From positions 150,249 to 172,748 of the forward strand of contig CAUYUJ010017983.1 in NCBI GenBank assembly GCA_963575745.1: a stretch of DNA of 22,500 nucleotides, written 5' to 3'. A program made the position numbers and the translations under genes. Every line of letters begins with the position of its first letter. Positions within the stretch are counted from its first letter, which is position 1. The notes beneath the pieces were generated by a model. It worked only from the letters and a program-made list of their open reading frames with translations, was not told where the DNA came from and did not search any database. Origin of the DNA: Prorocentrum cordatum (Eukaryota > Sar > Dinophyceae > Prorocentrales > Prorocentraceae). This document shows positions 15,304 to 22,500 of this stretch, one piece after another.

Positions 15304-15496
15304 ACCGCCGATCCTTCTGCATCCCTCTTCGAGCCGGATCGATCTGTGAGGGCCCCGGGGCCCGAAGCGGGACGGAAACTTTTGGTTAGCAGCCGCAGGC
15401 GAGAGCGCCAGCGGCGAGCAAGGTCCGAGCGCGCCGCGCGGGGGCCTAATTATACCTAGCGCGGAGCAGAGCAGGACCTACCGCCGGGGGAAGCCT

Positions 15497-15824
15497 CGGC
15501 GCCGGGGCTGCAAGAGCTGCCGGGGGCGGGGGCTGCAGGCTGCCGGGGCTGCCTGGGAGCTGCAAGCGTGCGACAACCAGGGAGCAGGGCCACCAGTTGG
15601 CGGCGCGCACAGGGGGGTATGGGGAGGCGGGAAGGCTTCTTAGAAGCACCCCTGCTTCTTCGGCGCCGGGGCTGCAAGAGCTGCCGGGGGCGGGGGCTGC
15701 AGGCTGCCGGGGCTGCCTGGGAGCTGCAAGCGTGCGACAACCAGGGAGCAGGGCCACCAGTTGGCGGCGCGCACAGGGGGGTATGGGGAGGCGGGAAGGC
15801 TTCTTAGAAGCACCCCTGCTTCTT
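15497..15824 (+). repeat. Perfect 164-bp tandem duplication
   Basis: Positions 15497-15660 and 15661-15824 are identical as far as I can see, each beginning CGGCGCCGGGGCTGCAAGAG and ending CCCCTGCTTCTT. Identity implies a very recent duplication or an assembly-level duplication. Confidence 0.85.
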
Positions 15825-15938
15825 AGAAGGCGCGGGCCTTGTCTACAAATGTAAGGCCGGCGCCTTCTAAGAAGCAGCCTCCTTCTGAGAAGCCTTCCCC
15901 CCTCCCCCTGCCCCCCTCTGCGCGCCGCCAAACCAGGT
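15755..15938. mobile_element. Long foldback (inverted repeat) element
   Basis: The left arm (15755-15840) and right arm (15853-15938) are imperfect reverse complements over about 86 nt around a 12-nt loop. Strongly paired parts are CTTCTTAGAAGGCGC against GCGCCTTCTAAGAAG and GGCGGCGCGCA against TGCGCGCCGCC. The left arm lies inside the second copy of the 164-bp duplication, so the first copy carries an extra left-arm piece. Confidence 0.7.
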
Positions 15939-15939
15939 G

Positions 15940-16040
15940 TGGATGGAGCTGCAGCGAATTAACCAACCACCGCGGGACGAGAGCGCCCGCTGTGAAGATC
16001 TTGCGGCTCCAGGATCTCAGGGATTCCCCCCCCAGGGCTC
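15940..16040. other. Short non-coding spacer
   Basis: No recognisable feature. Confidence 0.35.
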
Positions 16041-16251
16041 GTTTCGATTCCTCCGATTCGATTCGATTCGACTTCGATGGCTTCCAATTCCGATTCGATT
16101 CGGCTTGGGATTCCGATTTGGGTTCCGATTTTACATTGGAGGCATACTAGCCTGCCGATGTCCGCCGATTCGACTTTTTCCGACTCGGCTGCCGATTTCC
16201 GTCGATCCGATTCATGTCGATCGCCGATCCGACTTGTCGATTCGATTCCGG
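16041..16251. repeat. Degenerate GATTC/CGATTC repeat
   Basis: The words GATTC, GATTCG and CGATCC recur many times in irregular spacing, densest at 16045-16075 and 16195-16250. It looks like a decayed pentamer/hexamer satellite. Ser/Asp/Arg-rich open frames here are compositional. Confidence 0.75.
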
Positions 16252-17082
16252 GCTCTCCTGCCCCCCCTCTCCCGTGGCGGCCCGGCCCCTCCAGGGGGCA
16301 GGCGGGCGGGCGGAGGAGCAGTCTGAGGCAGGGGAGCATCCGCCCGGGCTGTCTCCCGGGCGCGACCGCGGCCCGCCTGGCACCTGGTCTTCCGCCTGGC
16401 GGCTCCTGGTCCTCAGACCCTGACTTTCCAGGAGGGCCAAAAAATAACACCATAACTCTCGACACCTGAATTCCTGTCGGGTTTTCTGGGGCCGTCCAGA
16501 TGGGTCTATAGGTCTGGAAGGCGCTTTTCTGGCATTCTGGAAGGTCAGGGGAGGGGCGGGGCCGCCGCGGGCCTTTCCGGGCTGTCCCGCGGGTGCTCGT
16601 CGCTCTCTCTCGGGCTCTCTCGGGCTTTCCCTCTGCTGTTTGGCGGCCCGTCCATCCCGACGCCGCTCACGCGCCGCCGCCCTTTCGGCTCCCAGCGAAA
16701 TCGCCCTTGACCTTCGACCAACGCAGCTGTCTCCGACATCACTCGAGAGCGTACATTCATTCCGTCTTTGTGAAGCTAAAAGAGGGGACGGGCTCTCTCC
16801 CTGTCATCACGCCAGCGCATCCCCAGAGTGACACCCATGTGATTCTTCGACTCGCATTTTTGGCTTTTGGTTTTCGCGTAGAGAAGTATTGCCGACGTCC
16901 AGCGCCGCGCGCGTGCTCTTCCCCCACCGGCCGCGTGTGCCCTCCGCGTCTCCGGCGACGCTAGGGCACCGCAGCGGCGAGCCTCGAGGATGAGGGCTGA
17001 CACAGTCGCATCCTTCTTCCTCCCTCCCCAGACCCCGGACATTTTTTCCCTCACCAAAACATGTTAAAAACACGTTTTCTGA
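16252..17082. other. Non-coding stretch without recognisable gene
   Basis: GC-rich at 16260-16420, mixed afterwards. A CTCTCTCGGG duplication lies near 16605-16625. A plus-strand frame at 16593-16964 is open but has no recognisable domain or targeting sequence, and other frames overlap it. Confidence 0.45.
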
Positions 17083-17083
17083 A

Positions 17084-17118
<35 letters not shown>

Positions 17119-17121
17119 TTA
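17083..17121. repeat. CT then TA dinucleotide microsatellite
   Basis: A CT run passes directly into a TA run. Confidence 0.9.
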
Positions 17122-17441
17122 TACACAAGAAAACAAACGTCGACCTCCAGAGGTCTGGACCCCTTCCCCAGGAACGGTTTCTCCTCCCGAGTCGTTTTCC
17201 GACGGCGGTCCCAGGTCCCAGGGACCGGTAGGGCCCCCCCGGAGGCCGGAAACAGCGCATGAACCTCCCGTTGTGTGTGTGTGTGTGATCTCTTCACGGC
17301 GCGCGAGGGTGTCTGGGACCCTCCCTCCCTCGTCCCTCCCTCGACCCTCTTCGTCCCTGCCCTCCCCTCGTCCTCCCTGCTTGCTCTGGCCCGGGCCCGC
17401 TCTCGTGCCCCGCTCTCGTGCCGGCCCCCGCTCGTGTCAAA
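17122..17441. other. Non-coding stretch with short GT and CCCT tracts
   Basis: A GT run lies at about 17273-17287, followed by CCCTC-rich sequence (17320-17385) and CTCGTGCC words repeated near 17400-17436. No gene recognised. Confidence 0.5.
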
Positions 17442-17627
17442 TCGGGCGTGCCCCTCTACAGGAGGAATGTTCAGAAGTAGTCAACCAAATCGTCTGGGGA
17501 CGATTTTGCGGCCACGTTTGACTGTTTCGGGGAATTTTTTGGACTATATTTGATGTTTTGTCCAAAACCCGCCTGCAGGGGCACTGTGCCCCTGCAGGCG
17601 GGCATGTGCCGCACATGCCCGACCTAA
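17442..17627. mobile_element. MITE-like element, family B copy 2
   Basis: The left part has TCGGGCGTGCCCCTCTACAG followed by GAGGAATGTTCAGAAGTAGT, matching the start of copy 1. The right end ACATGCCCGACCTAA also matches. The middle has AT-rich T runs as in copy 1. Compared with copy 1, an extra inverted segment of about 30 nt lies between the CCTGCAGGGGCAC and ACATGCCCGAC parts of the right end and creates two hairpins. Confidence 0.65.
17568..17602. repeat. Perfect 17-bp palindrome with 1-nt loop
   Basis: CCCGCCTGCAGGGGCAC, T, then GTGCCCCTGCAGGCGGG, an exact inverted repeat. A second hairpin, GGGCATGTG-CCG-CACATGCCC (17600-17620), follows and overlaps it by 3 nt. Both lie at the right end of element B copy 2. 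Confidence 0.9.
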
Positions 17628-18157
17628 CGCTCGTGCGGCAGTGCTCGTCGAGGTGGCCTCTGGCGCCCCGACGCCGTCGTTCGCGCTGCTCGGGAGAGCG
17701 GCTCGCCCCCCTCGCCGGAGGACTTTTTGCGCGCGACGGGGGGGGGATCTTTGCTGCCGCCGCCGCACAGGGGATGCGGGTGTTGCTAGGAGTGCCCCTG
17801 GCCCAAGGTGCCCCTAGGATTTCCAAGGCTGCCCCGACGGCCTCCAGAGCACCCCTCACGAGGCCCAGAGGGCCCCAGGGGCTCCAGGAGGGAGCGATTT
17901 GCTGGGGGCGCCCTGGGCCAGGGGCGCTTCTGGCAACACCCGAGGGATGGGCCCTGGCTCCGTCGTCGGCTCTCGTGCGCCGCGGCTCGGGCCCCATGGG
18001 GGCAGGCCCCGCCGCGGCGGCCCTGGAGGACGCTCTGGGCGGAGCGAGGCGGCAGGAGAGCATCCCGGGGCCCGAAGACAACCTCCGGGAGTCTTCGAGA
18101 ACCTGCCGGGGTGCGCCATGGATTCCAGGGACCCCATCCCGTGATGGCGGTGGTGAT
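17628..18157. other. GC-rich stretch without recognisable gene
   Basis: Long open frames on both strands (for example 17437-18081 minus) are low in information and lack any domain. GTGCCCCT...GGCCC words near 17795-17890 resemble a degenerate family R arm. No tail hairpin is found. Confidence 0.5.
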
Positions 18158-18327
18158 GGGTGATACTGATGACGACGATGCTGATGATGCTGCTGACGAC
18201 GGTGATGACGACGATGCTGATGATGCTGCCGATGATGGTGATGATGATCATGATGATGATGCTGATGGTGGAAATGATGATGCTGCTGATGATGATGATG
18301 ATGTTGATGATGCTGTAGATGATGATG

Positions 18328-18366
<39 letters not shown>

Positions 18367-18451
18367 TTGTTCAAGATGTTGATGATGCTGATGATGATGC
18401 TGATGCTGCTGCTGATGATGATGTTGTTGATGATGATGCTAATGATGCTGG

Positions 18452-18486
<35 letters not shown>

Positions 18487-18605
18487 GTGGTGGTGATGAT
18501 GATGATGCTGATGATGCTGCTGTTGATGATGATGATGGCCATGAGGATAAGGGCGATGAGGATGAGGACGAGGGTGAGGATGACGAGAAGGAGGAGGGGA
18601 GAGGG
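18158..18605 (+). repeat. GAT/GCT trinucleotide array 1
   Basis: About 0.4 kb of GAT triplets with interruptions that are mostly GCT (also GTT, GGT, GAC), ending in GAG/GAC-rich sequence at 18540-18605. The three-base phase is kept, so one frame reads Asp with Ala, another Met-rich, and the opposite strand Ile-rich. Confidence 0.9.
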
Positions 18606-19130
18606 TGAGGGATGAGGGACGAGAGAATGATGAATCACACAGCCCTCGCAGTTGATGATAAGAGTGAAGGGGGCGGTGGGGTCGTCGGCAGTCTGCGAGG
18701 CTCTGAAGAAGCCCGCCGCGTGCGCCGTTTTCTTACACATTGCACCGCGAGCCCACCGCGTGCTTCCGTGTTTCGTCGAAGCAATGTGGGTGGGTCGCGG
18801 GTGGGTCGTGGGCGGGTCGCGGATGTGGTCGCGTGTGGGCCGTGGGCGAGGGCGGTGTGGAAAACCACTTCAGGCACTTACACAGGGATTGTGTGAGACC
18901 GTTCGGCCCCCTCACTCTGATTGTGATGGCGATGGACAGGAGGAAAATCAGGGAATAGGGAACATGGAGCAGTGGTAAGATTGTTGATGATGGATACCAC
19001 TGATTGGGGTAATAGTGGTTGTGCTGTTGTTGAGGAGGATGATCGACTGGCCACGTATATTATAGCGCTGGCGATGGTGGTGCGGATGTATTGGCATGAC
19101 GACGTGGATGATGATGGTGTTGACGATGAT
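18606..19130. other. Non-coding stretch between GAT array and family R
   Basis: Mixed sequence. A short GGGTCGCGGGTGGGTCGTGG-type minisatellite lies near 18787-18850. Sparse GAT words reappear near 18985-19130. No gene recognised. Confidence 0.5.
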
Positions 19131-19139
19131 GATCTCCCT

Positions 19140-19890
19140 CCCGCAACCGTGCCTGGATTGTGGGTCGCAGGCCTTTTCGGATGTTCGTTGGGATGTCGCG
19201 GGGGGCCCCTCGGGGGCCTCATAGGGGGCCGTTCGGAGGCCTCTTGGGGGCCGTGTTGGGGCCTCTTGGGGCATCTCGAGGGCTTCTTGGGGCTCTCTTC
19301 GGGCCTCTTGGGCAGAAGACTCGGGATCTCCGTCCTTGTTCCCTCTCCCTCTTTGGCCCTCCTTGGGTTCTCCGTGGGCCCTCTTGGGCGGTCCTGGGCG
19401 CCTCTGGGGCCGTCTTTTGGAGCCCTTGTGTGCCGTCTGCGGGCCCTCTTGGAGGCCGCCTGGGCCGCCCCGGGGCGGTCTTGGGTGCCTCCTGGGCCGT
19501 CGCGGAGCATCTGGGAGCCTGAACAGTCGAGAGCCCCAAACATATTGAAACATTCGCGGAGCAGAGCACTGAACTGATTTTGGCCTCTCGGAGCCCTCTT
19601 GGGGGCGGCTCCTGGAGGTCTCCTGGGCCGTTTTGGGCGCTTTTCCGGCCGACCAGAGACCACCTTTGGGCGTCCTGGGCCGGTCGTGCGGCGATTGGAG
19701 GCCTTCTCGGGCCGTCCTGGGGCCCTCTTGGGCCAGCTGCGCTGCCAGGGGGAGTCTGGCAATCCCTGGGAGTCCCCAGACATCCTTGTGAAGCTCGTGG
19801 TCCGGGCTTGTAGAACCCTGCATGTCTTTGTTTCTCAGGGCTGCATGGGCCTCGGAGCACTCCACTGCGTGCTGAAGGCACGGTGGCGGA
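19140..19890 (+). repeat. Dispersed repeat family R, copy 3
   Basis: The longest and cleanest copy. A first arm dense in GGCCTCTTGGGG and GTCCTGGGC words runs about 19195-19510, followed by an AT-richer spacer at 19515-19580 and a second arm at 19580-19740. The tail has the GTGC-GCAC hairpin and CACGGTGGCGGA at 19890. The tail passes almost directly into a GAT trinucleotide array, as a retroposon with a simple-repeat 3' tail would. Arg/Pro/Lys-rich minus-strand frames over it are compositional. Confidence 0.6.
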
Positions 19891-19896
19891 TTATTA

Positions 19897-20018
19897 CGAG
19901 GATGGTGATGATGCTGCTGATACCGATGCTAGTAGACGATGATGGTGACGATGATGAGGACGGTGAGGATGATGATGATGCTGTTGCTGCTAATGATGAT
20001 GATGATGCTGATGATGAC

Positions 20019-20061
<43 letters not shown>

Positions 20062-20067
20062 CTGAGC

Positions 20068-20100
<33 letters not shown>

Positions 20101-20101
20101 C

Positions 20102-20133
<32 letters not shown>

Positions 20134-20613
20134 CTGGGGCTGATGCTGACAATGATTCTGATTATGCTGCTGATGATGAGGATGCTACTGCTGATGCTGC
20201 TGCTGATGATGATGCTGGTGATGGAGATGGTGATGGAGATGGTGATGATGGTGATGATGGTGATGGTGAATGTGAGTGGTGGCGCTGACGAGAATGCTGC
20301 TGATGATTAGGTGCTGATGATGATGTTGATGAGGATGCTGCTGATGATGCTAATGCTGATGCTGCAGGTGATGACGATGATGATGGTGATCATGATGACG
20401 TTTATCATGCTGATGATGATGAGGTTGATGATGCGGCTGCGGATGAGGATGACGCCAACCATGCTGATTCTGGAGGTACGGAGGGTGCTACTGTCGATAC
20501 TGCTGTTGCTGATGCTGATGGTGATGGCGATGGGATGGTGATGTAGGTGATGATGATGATGCTGCTGCTGATGATGATGACGATGACGATGCTGGTGATG
20601 GTGATGATGCTGC

Positions 20614-20648
<35 letters not shown>

Positions 20649-20922
20649 TCGTGGTGACTGAGTGGTGGCGCTGATGAGGAATCTGATATGTTGACTGGTG
20701 ATAATGCTGACGATGCTGATGATGGTGATGATGATGACGGGGACGATGATGATGCTGATGGTTGTGATGATGGTGGCGATGACGACGACGAAGTCGACGA
20801 TGACGATGGCGATGTCGATGATGATGCCGCTGCTGCTGCTGATGCTGATGCTGATGCTTATTATGATTCTGATGATGTTGATGATGCTGATGATGATGCT
20901 GATTCTGATGCTGATGATGATA

Positions 20923-20957
<35 letters not shown>

Positions 20958-21330
20958 GGTGATGATGCTGATGCGGATGCTGATGCTGATGATGATGCTG
21001 ATGATGCTGATGATGATGCTGCTGCTGATGATGAATATGATGATGCGGACGAGGATCAGGCAAGCGATGATGATGCCGATACTGATGAGGACGATGATGC
21101 TGCGGATGCTGATGATGCTGTTTATGATGATGCTGATTATGATGATGATGCTGATGCTGATGATGCGGATGATGTTGTTGTTGATGATGGTGATGATGCT
21201 GCTGATGATGATTCTGATGATGCTGCTGCTGTCGATGGGGGGAGCATGAGGAGGAGGATGAGCAAGATGAGGAGGAGGTGGAGGATGATGATGGTGGGGA
21301 GTGACCACGACGAGTAAGACGAGGAGGAGG
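19897..21330 (+). repeat. GAT/GCT trinucleotide array 2 (about 1.4 kb)
   Basis: Long array of GAT triplets with frequent GCT interruptions and fewer GAC, GGT and GCG. The triplet phase is the same over almost the whole length. Non-GAT islands with AGTGGTGGCGCTGA(C/T)GAG occur at 20275 and 20661, 386 nt apart, and resemble the family R tail at 19881, hinting at a higher-order unit. It ends in GAG/GAC-rich sequence at 21240-21345. Confidence 0.9.
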
Positions 21331-21339
21331 AGGACGAGG

Positions 21340-21795
21340 ACGAGGATGATGTGCCATAACAAACCCAGGATGCATCAACCATGCTGCGAGGCGCCATCTC
21401 GCCTGACGTCTTCTCGTTCGTCCCCATGGGCCTCCCTGCTCCACCGCGGGAGGCGCCCCAGCACCCCCCCCCAGTGCAACGCGAACGCCCCGCGGGCCCG
21501 CCATTCAGGCGATGCCCTTGTTTCTAAAAAGTACTCTGGGGGCCCATGCAAAGACACACGCGCACACTGCTTGTTCCAAGGTGGTCCTTGGGTTTCGATG
21601 GTTTCGCTGTGGAACGCGTGACGTTCCCACACCAAAAATCAATGGACGTCCTGGGGTCTCAGGGTTGAGTTTCTCGTGTAAGGTTTCTTGTGGACTTGCC
21701 TCCACCGTACGCCCTCCATCCTTCTAGCACTAAGGGGTGAGACAGTGTCCACGGACGCGGAGGCGCCAAGGCGAGACCCCCTATCTTGCACAGGA
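21340..21795. other. Non-coding stretch
   Basis: Balanced to GC-rich, with no recognisable gene or repeat. Confidence 0.45.
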
Positions 21796-21963
21796 GCCGC
21801 CCTCCACACGCTGTTTTTTTCGCTGGGCGGGCGCGCGCGGCGCCGAGGCAACTGCCTCCGTTTGGAACGGTGCCGCCCTCCATCCGGGCGGCTGCTTGGC
21901 TTGGTTGGGGCCGGCGCGGGCGCCGAGAGGGCGTGGGGGACCCTGAGCCAGCGCCGCCCTCCA
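21796..21963 (+). repeat. Degenerate three-copy repeat with GCCGCCCTCCA core
   Basis: GCCGCCCTCCA occurs exactly at 21796, 21872 and 21953 (spacing 76 and 81 nt). A GCGCGGGCGCCGAG-like segment lies before the second and third cores. The rest of the units has diverged. Confidence 0.45.
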
Positions 21964-21993
21964 GCCAGTGCGGCCATGATAGGTAATCGGAGG

Positions 21994-22151
21994 TGGACAG
22001 AACCCCCAACAGTGACACGTCGATTAGTGAATTGTCCGTTTTCGGTTCTCGAGAGGGCGCCGTGGCCGTTATTTTCCAGGCTTGCGCCCGCCAGGTTTGG
22101 GCCTCAGGTCGTTTTCACTAAACCACGTTTTACTAAAGGGAGGTCTGTCCA
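21994..22151. mobile_element. MITE-like element, family D copy 2
   Basis: It begins TGGACAGAACCCC and ends GGGAGGTCTGTCCA, an imperfect terminal inverted repeat. The interior matches 15148-15303 in order (GACACGTCGATT, CCGTTTTCGGTTC, CGTTTTCACTAA). A short extra segment with ACCACGTTTTACTAAA lies near the right end. It is 158 bp and non-coding. Confidence 0.65.
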
Positions 22152-22500
22152 ACCCCCAGGTAAGGGTGGGCAACCTTCCCAAGGGTACCCCTTGCATCCT
22201 CGCCTCCTCGGTCCATCCTTCGCCGCTTTCGCTGGCCGCGCCCCGCTCGAGAAGCTTCGAAATGGGCGTCCAAGGCCCTTGCATCCTTATCGCGCATCCT
22301 TACTATACTGGTGGACTGTATCACGGGTGTGCGCGGCGCCAAGGCCAGAGAATCCCCATTCTGACACGGACGTACCATCCATTCGTGTAGCCGTCGCGAG
22401 TTTCAAGCTTCGATGGCCGACGCTGGGAGGCGGTCCTCTTCGAAATGCCCGCCCCGCTCCACCGACTCATCTGGCGCTGCGACACGGGCGTTTTTGGAAC
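22152..22500. other. Non-coding stretch to the window end
   Basis: GC-rich mixed sequence with GCATCCT words near 22195, 22281 and 22295. No gene recognised; a gene could begin beyond the window edge. Confidence 0.4.

Noticed and set aside
16593-16964. A 123-residue open frame as a possible small gene
   Set aside because: No targeting sequence, domain or repeat-independent evidence; several overlapping frames are open and no acceptor or codon signature stands out.
17558-18163. A roughly 200-residue Ala/Gly/Pro-rich frame upstream of GAT array 1
   Set aside because: GC-driven open frame overlapping a minus-strand frame of similar length; no recognisable motif.
18878-19865. Arg/Pro/Lys-rich minus-strand frames of about 300 residues
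   Set aside because: They follow the short G/C-rich period of dispersed repeat family R; overlapping frames are also open and similar frames occur at 1198-1995.
19599-21317. Asp/Ala-rich, Met-rich, Ile-rich and His-rich open frames over the GAT array
   Set aside because: They are direct readings of a GAT/GCT trinucleotide satellite in different frames, without start context, domain or non-repeat sequence.

Overview
The window looks like nuclear DNA of a photosynthetic, peridinin-type dinoflagellate. The evidence is one very long, intron-free array of three-helix chlorophyll a/c-binding (LHC) units fused into a polyprotein. It sits behind a bipartite plastid-targeting leader: a signal peptide, a phenylalanine directly after the predicted cleavage site, and a second hydrophobic stretch. 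The surrounding DNA is GC-rich, gene-poor and repeat-rich. A pyrimidine-rich AG acceptor lies 8 nt before the start codon and a degenerate spliced-leader-like sequence lies further upstream; both fit dinoflagellate trans-splicing. The genus cannot be fixed from sequence alone.

Layout. 1-2258: no recognisable gene. It holds low-complexity tracts, one copy of a dispersed 'CTTGGG' repeat (family R) and a short inverted-repeat element nested in that copy. 2259-2351: leader region of the LHC gene. 2352-10975: LHC polyprotein gene with a 104-residue targeting leader and 16 tandem units. Unit 1 has 173 codons, units 2-5 are a B type of 176, units 6-15 mostly a C type of 177, and unit 16 is a divergent 178-codon terminal type. 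Every unit ends SPLR, and the stop codon directly follows the last SPLR. In this assembly the frame is broken by indel clusters in units 4, 8, 9 and 11-14, and unit 11 also lacks exactly 63 codons. The true gene may be intact and the breaks assembly error, or part of the array may be decaying.

10976-22500: no convincing gene. This part holds simple repeats, several MITE-like inverted-repeat elements (some in two copies), two further copies of family R, a perfect 164-bp tandem duplication running into a long foldback, a three-copy tandem repeat, a GC-rich minisatellite, and two GAT/GCT trinucleotide arrays (about 0.4 and 1.4 kb).

How it works together. The single gene is expected to give one long precursor. 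It would be imported into the plastid and cut after each SPLR to yield many near-identical thylakoid antenna proteins of about 19 kDa. The first and last units differ most while inner units are nearly identical, as expected when tandem arrays are homogenised by unequal exchange and gene conversion. The rest of the window reads as transposon and satellite debris.
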